The notes: a model not told the origin generated them from the sequence alone. 64,000 bases of DNA from Bacillota bacterium (GCA_023415235.1 JAEZLP010000036.1:8903-72902), one strand, 5' to 3'. Shown: positions 8,936 to 17,475, numbered from the stretch's first letter. Numbers and translations are program-made.

Positions 8936-9024
8936 AGTAAATAAAATATAATTAAATTAATTTCTTGAATAAGCGTAATAAATGGTACATATATTATTCC
9001 AAAATGTTATTTGGGGTGATATAT

Positions 9025-9159
9025 ATGGAAGAAACCAATTTGTTTACATATTTTAATGGAAAATTTAAAATAAGACGAACCTTTCAAAAGGGAGGTAAAA
9101 GCATTCAAGATTTATTCAACGAATATATATTAATGATTTTAGATAAAGAGTTTACCTAA
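9025..9159 (+). CDS. 44-aa ORF of the element, function unknown
   Basis: I do not recognise it. The ATG at 9025 lies six bases after GGGGTG; the frame is open upstream to 8965 but without a site. It is basic in the middle (KFKIRRTFQKGGKSIQDLF) and amphipathic towards the end. Small basic ORFs of this sort often accompany large serine recombinases as possible directionality or accessory factors, which is only an analogy here. Its stop codon is inside the following terminator. Confidence 0.5.
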   Translation: MEETNLFTYFNGKFKIRRTFQKGGKSIQDLFNEYILMILDKEFT

Positions 9160-9174
9160 CTCTTTATCTTTTTT
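9142..9174 (+). terminator. Terminator overlapping the end of the 44-aa ORF
   Basis: An 11-bp perfect stem GATAAAGAGTT / AACTCTTTATC with a 5-base loop and six Ts. The left arm encodes the last residues of the small ORF. It separates cargo transcription from the recombinase gene. Confidence 0.85.
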
Positions 9175-9213
9175 ATACTATAATTGTCTAACACATAATT
9201 TCTGGAGGCATCT

Positions 9214-10785
9214 ATGAGTGATAAAATAAAAGTTGGTATTTACGCAAGATTAAGCAAGGATGATGGCGATGACAAAGAAAGCGAATCAATAGAAAATCAG
9301 AAAACCGAAATTATTAAATACGTTGAAAAGCAACCTAATTGGGTAATTCATGATATTTATTTCGATGATGGGTATACTGGGCTGAATTTTGAAAGACCTG
9401 ACTTCAAGCGGCTAAAGCAAGATATTATTAATAAAAAAATCGATGTAATAGTATGCACGAAGCAAAGCAGAATCGGTAGAGACAGTTCTGGGGTTGATAA
9501 TTTTCTTTTTAGTTTTCTGATTGATATGCAAGTTAGATGTATTGGAATCCTTGACGGGCTTGATAACTTTAATAAATCAAATAAGAAGTCGGCACAGATT
9601 ACAGGTTTAACAAATGAATGGTATTCTGAAGAAATATCATATAGTGTAAAAGCGGCTTTCGATGCAAAACGTAGCAGAGGGGAATTTATCGGAGCATATG
9701 CCCCATATGGCTATAAAAAACATCCGGAGAATAAAAACAAGTTAATTATTGATGAAGAAACTGCGCCAATTGTTAAAGAAATATTCAAATTATACTTAGA
9801 TGGATATGGATATGTTAAAATTGCACAAATACTAACCAGCAGAAACATACCTACCCCTTCACAATATAAAGGATTCCCAAATAATAATACTATAAAACTA
9901 AAAAATATATGCTGGAGTTATCATACTGTTAGGATGATACTCCAAAACGAAGTATATATTGGGAATCTTGTTCAGAAAAAATCAAAAACTCTTAATTTTA
10001 AATCAAAGAAAAGAGTTAAAACACATAAGAGCGAAATTATTAGAATTGAGAATACTCATGAACCATTAATTGATAAAAATACATTTGAATTAGTACAAAC
10101 CATGTTGAACATGAGAACTAAGCCAAGGAAAACAGAAGAGAGTAAACATTTATTCTCAGGGCTAATCTTTTGTGGTGACTGCGGTCGAAATTTGGGATAT
10201 AGGAGTGACAGTAATAGTTTTATTTGCATGAGTTATAGAAATTATGGTGAAATCGTTTGTAAAAAGCACTATATCAAGCTTGATGAACTAGAATGTGTTG
10301 TTCTTGCCGATATTAAATCTTTGATTGATAATTACATTGAATTTAAAGAGAGAGAATTAAGCCAGTTTGAACTAAAATATAATAAGAAAATAAGTACTAT
10401 TAATGCAGAAATAAATAAACTAAATAGACGACTTTCAGAACTAATACCTATAAAAATGGGCTTATATGAAGACTATAAATCTACAATATTATCAAAAGAT
10501 GAGTTTTTAAACTACAAAAACATATACACTACCGAAGAACACTCTATTAATGAGAAGATTAAATTAAAAACTGAAGAACTGAATAACCTTAAAGAAAGTT
10601 TTAACAAGAACAATGATATAGATAAATTCTACAAAAAGTATATTGATATAGATAATTTAAACCATACAATTGTAAATAAGTTCCTAAAGTCAATTGAAAT
10701 ATTTGAGAACCAATCGGGTGAGATTACAATTCAAATCAATTATAAAACTAGTGTCCCTACAGTGATGCCAACTGTACTAATGTAA
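9214..10785 (+). CDS. Large serine recombinase (TnpX/integrase type) of the element
   Basis: A 523-residue recombinase. The N-terminal resolvase domain has YARLSKDD with the nucleophile S14, and the catalytic arginines in SRIGRDSSG (85-93). A recombinase domain follows (about 155-300). The zinc ribbon has C320, C323, C338 and C349. A coiled coil spans roughly 375-470. Start ATG at 9214 after GGAGG. By position and family it should integrate and excise this element through the flanking TGGG cores. Its closeness to the right end is typical. SpoIVCA, which excises the skin element from sigK during sporulation, belongs to the same superfamily. Confidence 0.95.
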   Translation: MSDKIKVGIYARLSKDDGDDKESESIENQKTEIIKYVEKQPNWVIHDIYFDDGYTGLNFERPDFKRLKQDIINKKIDVIVCTKQSRIGRDSSGVDNFLFSFLIDMQVRCIGILDGLDNFNKSNKKSAQITGLTNEWYSEEISYSVKAAFDAKRSRGEFIGAYAPYGYKKHPENKNKLIIDEETAPIVKEIFKLYLDGYGYVKIAQILTSRNIPTPSQYKGFPNNNTIKLKNICWSYHTVRMILQNEVYIGNLVQKKSKTLNFKSKKRVKTHKSEIIRIENTHEPLIDKNTFELVQTMLNMRTKPRKTEESKHLFSGLIFCGDCGRNLGYRSDSNSFICMSYRNYGEIVCKKHYIKLDELECVVLADIKSLIDNYIEFKERELSQFELKYNKKISTINAEINKLNRRLSELIPIKMGLYEDYKSTILSKDEFLNYKNIYTTEEHSINEKIKLKTEELNNLKESFNKNNDIDKFYKKYIDIDNLNHTIVNKFLKSIEIFENQSGEITIQINYKTSVPTVMPTVLM

Positions 10786-10797
10786 TATCACCGTGGG
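10773..10797 (+). other. Right attachment site of the element
   Basis: TGTACT (10773-10778), TAAT, CCG and the core TGGG (10794-10797). It is the mirror arm of the left site. Gene sequence resumes at GCAACGAACATAC, continuing the deacetylase frame. Confidence 0.6.
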
Positions 10798-11366
10798 GCA
10801 ACGAACATACAAAACCGATTTTGGATATTCTTGATCAGTACGATGTGAAAACCACATTTTTCATGGTCAAATTCTGGGCGGAAAAATTTCCCGAGGACGT
10901 ATCGGAAATCTATCGCAGAGGTCATGAGATCGGGAATCATTCCTCGACTCATCCCAATATGTCCAGCCTTTCCATAGAGGACATGGTCAAGGAGCTGAAG
11001 GGGGCTGAAGAAGTTATTGAAAAGATCACCGGAACAAAGCCTACCGTATTTCGTCCTCCCTTTGGCGCTTACAGCAATAGGCTGATCGAAACCTGCGAGG
11101 CGAACGGCTATTATGTCATTCAATGGGATGTCGACAGCCTCGATTGGAAGGAGATTACGTCAGAGCAGATCGTCGACAGAGTGACCAGAAACGTAAAGCC
11201 CGGTTCCATCGTCTTGTTTCACAACAATGCCGAACATGTGGAGGATTACCTTCCCAATATACTCGATAAATTGAAAACAGAGGGTTATCAGATTGTCCCA
11301 GTAGGACAGCTGATCATAAAGGAGAACTATCATATGGATCATACCGGCAGGCAGATTGCGGATTGA
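10794..11366 (+). pseudogene. PdaB-like polysaccharide deacetylase, 3' part of the split gene
   Basis: Continuation of the frame broken at 6462. It starts GNEHTKPILDILDQYDVKTTFF and holds the second NodB motif RGHEIGNHSSTHPN (metal-binding His pair), RPPFGAYSN, and the later WDVDSLDW and IVLFHNN motifs. Together with the 5' part this makes a protein of about 256 residues with an N-terminal membrane anchor, the layout of PdaB, which is needed for spore stability in Bacillus. As it stands the fragment has no good start; an internal ATG at 10821 could give at most an inactive piece. Confidence 0.88.
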
Positions 11367-11460
11367 ATCCCTTCCTGTCCTCTGGTCTGATCCCCTTACA
11401 GCCTTCGGTTTGAGTCTCTTGTATTCTCTGGTGAGAATGTTGTATACATAAGCCAAATGA

Positions 11461-11489
11461 TTGACTTGCAGCGATGAATGTCTTATAAT
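11461..11489 (+). promoter_or_regulatory. Sigma-A promoter of the oadG-oadB leader
   Basis: TTGACT (11461-11466), exactly 17 bp, TATAAT (11484-11489). The predicted start near 11496 leaves a leader of about 205 nt before oadG. Confidence 0.75.
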
Positions 11490-11520
11490 TTATTTAAAAT
11501 AAAAATTGTTCATTTTTTTA

Positions 11521-11589
11521 GGCAGGTATCTGCCTTCGAGTTCATGCTTAAAGGGTGGAGAGCTTCCTTTGAAGTATCCGCCTTTTTTT
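11521..11589 (+). promoter_or_regulatory. Attenuator-like structured leader upstream of oadG-oadB
   Basis: The 5' segment GGCAGGTA (11521-11528) can pair with TATCCGCC (11575-11582), directly followed by seven Ts, giving a terminator with an inner AAAGG/CCTTT hairpin. Alternatively the same bases form the local hairpin GGCAG-GTAT-CTGCC (11521-11534). Two exclusive folds before a T run fit a riboswitch or attenuator. I cannot match it to a known class. The rest of the 334-bp gap (to 11700) shows only a short hairpin GGTTACGGGGAAACC and the ribosome binding site. Confidence 0.5.
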
Positions 11590-11700
11590 CATGAATACCC
11601 ATATGATTTTTGTTTTGGGTATTGGGCAAACTTTTAGAGAGTACAAATTCACCGGTTACGGGGAAACCGCATATTTGAATTATAAAAAGGAGGTATCGAT

Positions 11701-11841
11701 ATGGGTATTATGGAAAGCATTTTGACAGCCGTCTTCTGTATGGTTGTTGTTTTCGTAGTGCTTGCTTGTCTGTTGGTCCTGATCAAAGCTTTCTCGTTCG
11801 GACTTAGAAGGTTTGAGACAATTGGCAAGAAAACGGAATGA
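11701..11841 (+). CDS. OadG-type small membrane subunit of a Na+-translocating decarboxylase
   Basis: A 46-residue protein with one hydrophobic helix (about residues 5-30) followed by a basic tail, behind AAGGAGG. Size, topology and the position 37 bases before oadB match the gamma/OadG subunit that anchors the decarboxylase complex. It is shorter than classical OadG and lacks its zinc-binding tail, so the assignment rests mainly on context. Confidence 0.65.
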   Translation: MGIMESILTAVFCMVVVFVVLACLLVLIKAFSFGLRRFETIGKKTE

Positions 11842-11878
11842 TTCTGTTGTACTAATACTTAAGGAGGAAATGTAAACA

Positions 11879-13015
11879 ATGTTTAAAGACGCTATTATAA
11901 AATTATGGGGGGAATCGGGTTTTCTTGCATTGAACTGGCAGTATCTGGCAATGATTGTGATTGCCTGCATACTGGTGTATCTTGCGATCGTGAAAAAGTT
12001 TGAGCCCCTTCTCCTGCTTCCGATTGCTTTTGGTATGTTACTGGCCAATCTGCCGTTTACGGGATTAATGGATCCACCACCGTCACCTGATCAGGCCGGC
12101 GGATTGCTTTATTATTTATATCTGGGTGTGAAAAAGGGTGTTTATCCTTCCCTGATTTTCCTTGGAATTGGAGCAATGACGGATTTCGGTCCACTGATTG
12201 CCCGTCCGATCAGCTTGTTATTGGGCGCAGCGGCACAGTTTGGTGTTGCGGCTGCATTTGTAATCGCCATCGCACTTGGCTTTAACCCGGGTGAAGCTGC
12301 ATCCATCGGTATCATCGGCGGAGCAGACGGCCCGACTGCCATCTATCTGACTTCAAAGCTGGCTCCTCATCTGCTTCCGGCCATTGCTATTGCAGCTTAC
12401 TCTTATATGGCGCTGATTCCGATGATCCAGCCGCCGCTGATGAATCTGCTTACAACGAAAAAAGAACGTGAGATAAAAATGGAGCAGCTGCGTCAGGTAT
12501 CCAAGCTTGAGAAAGTATGCTTCCCGATCATGGTATCCATCGTATGTATCCTGCTTCTTCCATCCGTCGCACCGCTGATCGGTATGCTGATGCTGGGCAA
12601 TCTTTTCAAGGAATCCGGCGTTGCGGAGAGACTTTCCAGCACCGCGCAGAACGCCTTGATCAATATCGTAACGATTTTCCTTGGAGTTACTGTAGGAGCC
12701 ACTGCAAAGGCTGATACCTTCCTGCGTCCGGAAACATTAAAGATCATTGCCCTGGGACTTATGGCCTTTATGTTCAGCACAGTCGGTGGACTGCTCCTTG
12801 GAAAGCTGCTCTGCCTCCTCACCGGCGGAAAAATCAATCCGCTGATCGGTTCAGCCGGAGTATCTGCGGTTCCGATGGCAGCCCGTGTGTCGCAGGTTGT
12901 CGGCCAGAAGGCAAATCCGACAAACTATCTGCTGATGCATGCAATGGGACCGAACGTTGCCGGAGTAATCGGCTCTGCTGTTGCGGCAGGAATCCTGCTC
13001 TCATTGTTCGGCTGA
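11879..13015 (+). CDS. oadB: Na+-translocating decarboxylase beta subunit (OadB/GcdB/MmdB)
   Basis: A 378-residue, very hydrophobic protein with about ten membrane segments. Conserved elements include GIGAMTDFGPL, the sodium-site motif IGIIGGADGPTAIY, and NPLIGSAGVSAVP near the end. The beta subunit couples carboxybiotin decarboxylation to Na+ export. Neither a carboxyltransferase (alpha) subunit nor a biotin carrier is present nearby, so those must be elsewhere or of another type. Start ATG at 11879 after GGAGG. Confidence 0.93.
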   Translation: MFKDAIIKLWGESGFLALNWQYLAMIVIACILVYLAIVKKFEPLLLLPIAFGMLLANLPFTGLMDPPPSPDQAGGLLYYLYLGVKKGVYPSLIFLGIGAMTDFGPLIARPISLLLGAAAQFGVAAAFVIAIALGFNPGEAASIGIIGGADGPTAIYLTSKLAPHLLPAIAIAAYSYMALIPMIQPPLMNLLTTKKEREIKMEQLRQVSKLEKVCFPIMVSIVCILLLPSVAPLIGMLMLGNLFKESGVAERLSSTAQNALINIVTIFLGVTVGATAKADTFLRPETLKIIALGLMAFMFSTVGGLLLGKLLCLLTGGKINPLIGSAGVSAVPMAARVSQVVGQKANPTNYLLMHAMGPNVAGVIGSAVAAGILLSLFG

Positions 13016-13048
13016 TGCCCTGCCAATCCACTATAATAAAAAAATACT

Positions 13049-13081
13049 GGCCTGCAGCAAATGCTGCAGGCCTTGTTTTTT
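13049..13081. terminator. Bidirectional terminator between oadB and larE
   Basis: An 11-bp perfect stem GGCCTGCAGCA/TGCTGCAGGCC. T-rich tails lie on both sides, so it can serve the convergent oadB (plus) and larE (minus) transcripts. Confidence 0.85.
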
Positions 13082-13124
13082 CAGTAAAACCCCACGGGTT
13101 TTCAAGCCCATGGCTCAACCCCTT

Positions 13125-13967
13125 TTATTTTAACGTTTCATTCATACTTCCGGTTCGATAACCGGTCAGATCAAGGGAAACGTAAGTAAATCCGATCTCT
13201 TTCAGACGGCGGTTAATACGATCCCGAATTTCCTTTTCCATGATTTTGGGGAACTGGTCTTCAGAAATCTCAATCCTCGCCAGAGTGTCATGATGTCTTA
13301 CCCTGATCTGGCGAAAGCCCAGATCCAGCAGCAGCTGTTCCGCCTCATCCACCATCCTGAGCTTTTCCGGTGTAATGCGCTGTCCGTATGGGAATCTGGA
13401 AGAGAGGCAGGCAAAGGACTGTTTTTCCCACGTGGGCAGACCCATATCTTTTGACAGCTGTCTGATCTCATCCTTTGTCAATCCTGCGATGCGCAGAGGG
13501 CTTTTGACTTCCAACTCCTGAATCGCCGTCAGTCCCGGTCTGTAATCGCCGAGATCGTCCAGATTGGAGCCCTCCACTACCTCCGAAATCCCATTTTCCA
13601 AGGCAATTTGCTTCATCTTGGAAAACAGCTCATGCTTGCACAGATAGCACCGGTTTGTTGGATTTTCCGAGAAACCTTCGATTTCAAGCTCCTCTGAATC
13701 AACAATCTTATGATCGACTCCGAGCTTTCCGGCAAACGCAATCGCCTCCTTCAGCTCCCGCTCGGGAAAGCTGAGAGAGCGCGCAGTTACGGCGATGGCT
13801 CTGTCTCCCAGCGTATCATGGGCCACCTTCAACAGAAACGTGGAATCGACTCCGCCGGAAAAGGCCACGGCAACACTTCCCAGATTATTGAGATATTCCT
13901 TTAAATCATTATATTTATCCTGAAGGGTTTTCAAACATTGATCCTCGACTTTCCTATAATTTTGCAC
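13125..13967 (-). CDS. larE: ATP-dependent sulfur transferase LarE (nickel-pincer cofactor)
   Basis: A 280-residue PP-loop protein with SGGVDS (37-42). LarE supplies the sulfur atoms of the nickel-pincer nucleotide. Three cysteines stand out: C107 and C110 in NRCYLCK and C187 in FACLSSR. C187 corresponds by position to the sacrificial cysteine; a trio of cysteines would also allow a cluster-dependent, catalytic version, which I cannot decide from sequence. It is the last gene of the operon that starts with nikMN. Start ATG at 13965-13967. Confidence 0.92.
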   Translation of the reverse strand: MQNYRKVEDQCLKTLQDKYNDLKEYLNNLGSVAVAFSGGVDSTFLLKVAHDTLGDRAIAVTARSLSFPERELKEAIAFAGKLGVDHKIVDSEELEIEGFSENPTNRCYLCKHELFSKMKQIALENGISEVVEGSNLDDLGDYRPGLTAIQELEVKSPLRIAGLTKDEIRQLSKDMGLPTWEKQSFACLSSRFPYGQRITPEKLRMVDEAEQLLLDLGFRQIRVRHHDTLARIEISEDQFPKIMEKEIRDRINRRLKEIGFTYVSLDLTGYRTGSMNETLK

Positions 13968-14011
13968 CGCGGGATTCGTATCGCGGAATCAATAACGCGG
14001 ATTCGTACCGC

Positions 14012-14554
14012 CTATTTGCCCTGTAGGTGTTTTTCCACAGTCTCCACGATAACCTCCACGTCAGCCAGGGCGCCCTTGCCCAGATCTCCGCAGGCCAGGT
14101 GGCTTTCCTTCGGTTCGATAAAATGGTAGCCCAACGCTTCCAGATCTTTGATATTCCTTTGAACGATGGGGTTTTGATACATATTGGTATTCATGGCCGG
14201 ACAGATATAAACGGGGGCATGCTCCAGGGCCATGATGACAGTAGTCGCCATATCGTCCGCGATTCCTCCTGCAATTTTACCTATCATGTTGGCAGTTGCA
14301 GGCGCTACCAGGCAAAGGTCGGCCTTTTTAGCGAGGGATATATGTTCCACCTGGTCCGGTTCATACTCCTCGAACATGGAGGTATATACCCTGTTTTTTG
14401 TTAGCGACTGAAAGGTCAGCGGGGTGATAAACTCACAGGCGCTGTCGGTCATGATCACGTCGACGTTATAGTTGTCCTTGACAAACCGGTTGGCAAGCTC
14501 TGCCGCCTTATAAGCGGCAATGCTCCCTGTTACGCAAAGCAGTATGTTTTTCAT
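14012..14554 (-). CDS. coaC: Phosphopantothenoylcysteine decarboxylase (separate CoaC)
   Basis: A 180-residue flavoprotein: GSIAAYK at 10-16, catalytic H71, PAMNTNMY (119-126) and the flap cysteine C155 in ACGDLGKG. It decarboxylates 4'-phosphopantothenoylcysteine in CoA synthesis. CoaB and CoaC are separate proteins here, unlike the fused CoaBC of most bacteria. The ATG overlaps the coaB stop by four bases. Confidence 0.93.
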   Translation of the reverse strand: MKNILLCVTGSIAAYKAAELANRFVKDNYNVDVIMTDSACEFITPLTFQSLTKNRVYTSMFEEYEPDQVEHISLAKKADLCLVAPATANMIGKIAGGIADDMATTVIMALEHAPVYICPAMNTNMYQNPIVQRNIKDLEALGYHFIEPKESHLACGDLGKGALADVEVIVETVEKHLQGK

Positions 14555-15279
14555 CGTTCCATACCCTCCTTTTCAGAAAGCAGCAGTTCCACATTTCTGA
14601 CAATCGCTTCTGCAATCTCTTTTTTCGTTGTGAATCTCTCATATTCTCCGTTTTGAGAGATCAGATAGCCGATATGATTTTCCCCGGTGATCTCCGTCAA
14701 GTCGTTAGCAAGGACCATACTGCAGTCGTTCTGCTGAAGCAGCTTGAAGCCTGTATTAATCAGCACATCCTTATCCACATTGGTCAGCAGCTTGAATCCG
14801 ACTAAAACGGTGTCCTTCTGAAGTTTTTTGATTTCTCCGATCACCTTGGGGGTTTTCTTCAGAACGATGACCAGGTCTTCAATTTCGGAACTGATCTTTC
14901 CTTCTGTCAGATTGTTTTCGGGGTCCTCCTCCCTGCCTGCCCGGATGGCGGACAGGGTCGTCACCTGCTTTACCGAAAAATCGCTGACTGCCATAGCGTG
15001 GATCACTGCATCAATTTTTTCCGTAGTCAGCCGCTTTGTCAATGCATCCAGAAGTCCCTGAACGCCAAGAACCCTGATTACTTCAATTCGCTCGTGATCG
15101 GGGACAGGTGTGTTTTTATCGCAAAGATAATAGATTTTATTGATTTTTAAGGAATCAGATTCAAGAAAGGCTTTCGCAACGGCCTGTCCCAATCTGCCGG
15201 ACGAGAAGTTTGAAATCACTCTCACATCATCGATTTTTTCCGATGTCCCTCCGGCTGTTATAATTATATTTCTCACCAC
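14551..15279 (-). CDS. coaB: Phosphopantothenate-cysteine ligase (separate CoaB)
   Basis: A 242-residue protein beginning IIITAGGTSEKIDDVRVISN with SSGRLG, the CoaB nucleotide-binding start, and HAMAVSDFSV and LVGFKL further on. It joins cysteine to phosphopantothenate, feeding coaC next door. Short and single-domain as in other organisms with split CoaB and CoaC. Overlaps dagK upstream by 7 bases and coaC downstream by 4, so the three are translationally coupled. Confidence 0.92.
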   Translation of the reverse strand: MVRNIIITAGGTSEKIDDVRVISNFSSGRLGQAVAKAFLESDSLKINKIYYLCDKNTPVPDHERIEVIRVLGVQGLLDALTKRLTTEKIDAVIHAMAVSDFSVKQVTTLSAIRAGREEDPENNLTEGKISSEIEDLVIVLKKTPKVIGEIKKLQKDTVLVGFKLLTNVDKDVLINTGFKLLQQNDCSMVLANDLTEITGENHIGYLISQNGEYERFTTKKEIAEAIVRNVELLLSEKEGMER

Positions 15280-16187
15280 TTGGCTCCTTCCATATCGTTC
15301 AATGCCGTATTGATCCGGAATCTTCTGGGCAGCACCTCAATATCCAGCGGAAGATCCGCACCCTTTTCGCCGTCGACGTCGGTTCCCACATTTTGCTCAG
15401 ACTCCACACGAAGCTTTTTCGTCTGGAAGAAAACCACATTCTTGTTTTCATAGTGTTGTCCGGTCATGACATTGAACAGCAGCGGAGCCAGCTCCAAAAC
15501 CGGCATCTCTTTGAAAACCATCACATCCAGAAGACCGTCGTTCACTTCCGCAAGCGGCGCTATCCTTTTGAATCCTCCCGCGGATCTGCCGTTCATGACG
15601 AGCATGAAGTATATCCTGTCCTCGGAGGCATATTCTTCACTGATAATTTTTACCGGAATCGGTCTCAAATTAGGAATTTCCGAAAAGCCCTTCAGATAAT
15701 ATGAGATGATTCCCAGAGTGTTTTTTATGTTCGGGTCGGTTTTTTGGCTCACGTCCACAAGAAAGCCCATAGCGGCAACATTGATGAAATATTTATCGTT
15801 GGCCCTGCCGATATCCGCATAGGTATAGCGCTCTTCCAGGGCAATCTTGATCATGTTGTCGATGTCGTGGGGTATGTCGAAATAATAGGCAAAGTCGTTT
15901 GCCGTCCCGGACGGAAAAATGGCGACAGGCAGATCGATATTATTCTGCATCATCTCATTGACTACAAGATTTATCGTACCGTCGCCTCCGGCGGCAATCA
16001 CCTTTCTGAATTCGTCAGGATTGATATCCCTTAAGATTTCACGCAGAATCCCCTTCCGGTCCGCGCGAACCGGAATAATATTCATGCGCTTTCTCTGAAA
16101 TTTCTCGATGATTAAATCCAGATTGCTTTTGAATAAACCGTTGCCCGCATTGGGATTGTAAAATAAGAGTACCTTATTCTTCTTCAC
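15273..16187 (-). CDS. Diacylglycerol kinase-family lipid kinase (DagK/YegS/BmrU)
   Basis: A 304-residue protein with the NPNAG start, the catalytic GGDGT loop (67-71) and FPSGTANDFA. The family phosphorylates diacylglycerol or related lipids; the exact substrate is not certain. It overlaps folC by 14 bases and coaB by 7. Confidence 0.85.
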   Translation of the reverse strand: MKKNKVLLFYNPNAGNGLFKSNLDLIIEKFQRKRMNIIPVRADRKGILREILRDINPDEFRKVIAAGGDGTINLVVNEMMQNNIDLPVAIFPSGTANDFAYYFDIPHDIDNMIKIALEERYTYADIGRANDKYFINVAAMGFLVDVSQKTDPNIKNTLGIISYYLKGFSEIPNLRPIPVKIISEEYASEDRIYFMLVMNGRSAGGFKRIAPLAEVNDGLLDVMVFKEMPVLELAPLLFNVMTGQHYENKNVVFFQTKKLRVESEQNVGTDVDGEKGADLPLDIEVLPRRFRINTALNDMEGAKW

Positions 16188-17475
16188 GATTCAATAGCCC
16201 CCTAACCTTTCCGATTAAATACAATGAGCCTGCAAATACGATAACATCATAGGAAGAGGAAATACTGTCTGCGAAACGGCAGACAGCCTCCGGAGATTCC
16301 ATTGCAATGCAGCGGTTTCCCCTGTCCGTAATCTGTTTGCATAAAGCGGAAGCGGACAGTTTTCTGGGATTGTCCGGCTCGGTAGCTATGAAATCATCCG
16401 TAATTTTCTCAAATTTCTCCAGCAGCTTGTCAATCTTTTTATCAGCCAGCATCCCCACGATCATCAGAATCCTTCTGCCGCTGAAATGCTCCTCCAGCAC
16501 TGCTCGCAGTGATTCGGCGCCTGCTTCGTTGTGGGCGCCGTCGATGATCACATAGGGATCCTTCTGCAGAATTTCAAATCTGCCCGTCTGTCTGGCTTTC
16601 TCAAAGCCGGCATACAGCTTCTCCTGAACCAGTTCAATAAGCCCTTCCTTTTTCAAAGCCTCCAGCACGGTCAGAGCGCATACGGCGTTGCCGATCTGGT
16701 GATCCCCGATCATGGAGATGGAGAGCCCGCTGTATACCATCCCCTCAATCTCCGTGTCGAAGGTATAGTGGTTCACAGTTTTCTCCCGGATGGTGTACCC
16801 GATATTCTGAACCTCATATTTCCTGCAGCCTTTTTCGTCTGCAATCCTGCCTATGATATGGGAGGCAGCCGGATCTCCTACATTGTAGATCACAGGAACA
16901 CCGGTCTTGATAATCCCTGCCTTCTCATAGGCTATTTTTTCCAGTGTATCTCCCAAATATTCCATATGGTCAAAGGAGATTGATGTAATTACCGACACAG
17001 CCGGCCTGCTCACCATATTGGTGGAATCTCCGATTCCTCCAAGGCCAACCTCAAGAACCAGAAAGTCCGGTTCCTGCTTCGAAAAGTACAGGAAAGCGAT
17101 GGCGGTGATCAGCTCGAATTCCGTCGGCGATTCCAGCCCTTCCGAAAGCATGACCTCCACCTTTTCCAGCACCAGCTCCGTATAGCGGATCAGATCCTCT
17201 TCAGAAATCTCAGAGCCGTTATACTCCATTCTCTCCGTAAATCGTTCCAGATACGGTGAAGTATAAAGCGCCGTCCTGTATCCGTTTTCCTGAAGCACGG
17301 AATAGAGATACCGGCAGACGGAACCTTTTCCGTTTGTCCCTGCTACATGGATCACCTTCATCCGCTCCTGGGGGTTTCCCAGAAGGTCCATCAGCCTGGT
17401 CATCCGTTCAAGTCCCAGTCTGCTTCCGTATTTTTGAAAGCTGTGAATCTTCTCCAGTGTTTCCTGATATGTCAT
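16174..17475 (-). CDS. folC: Folylpolyglutamate synthase/dihydrofolate synthase
   Basis: A 433-residue Mur-ligase-fold protein with P-loop GTNGKGS (46-52), LEVGLGGIGDSTN and IDGAHNEAGAESL in the C-terminal domain. It adds glutamates to folates. The start codon overlaps the valS stop (TAATG), the usual valS-folC arrangement of Firmicutes. Confidence 0.94.
   Translation of the reverse strand: MTYQETLEKIHSFQKYGSRLGLERMTRLMDLLGNPQERMKVIHVAGTNGKGSVCRYLYSVLQENGYRTALYTSPYLERFTERMEYNGSEISEEDLIRYTELVLEKVEVMLSEGLESPTEFELITAIAFLYFSKQEPDFLVLEVGLGGIGDSTNMVSRPAVSVITSISFDHMEYLGDTLEKIAYEKAGIIKTGVPVIYNVGDPAASHIIGRIADEKGCRKYEVQNIGYTIREKTVNHYTFDTEIEGMVYSGLSISMIGDHQIGNAVCALTVLEALKKEGLIELVQEKLYAGFEKARQTGRFEILQKDPYVIIDGAHNEAGAESLRAVLEEHFSGRRILMIVGMLADKKIDKLLEKFEKITDDFIATEPDNPRKLSASALCKQITDRGNRCIAMESPEAVCRFADSISSSYDVIVFAGSLYLIGKVRGLLNREEE

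Larger units (their letters stand above)
6459..10797 (+). mobile_element. 4.3-kb serine-recombinase element inserted in the pdaB-like gene
   Basis: The boundaries are set by the interrupted gene: both junctions carry TGGG (6459-6462 and 10794-10797), and removing one copy plus the DNA between restores the deacetylase frame. The insert is clearly more AT-rich than its flanks. It holds, all on the plus strand, a 782-aa NDT/TIR-like P-loop NTPase, a 44-aa ORF with terminator, and a 523-aa large serine recombinase whose gene ends 8 bp from the right core. I see no conjugation, replication or phage structural genes. Confidence 0.88.

Noticed and set aside
9185..9213. CATAATTT before the recombinase as a sigma-K -10 box
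   Set aside because: It lies so close to the ribosome binding site that the transcript would lack it; a TATAAT just upstream (9179-9184) is more plausible.
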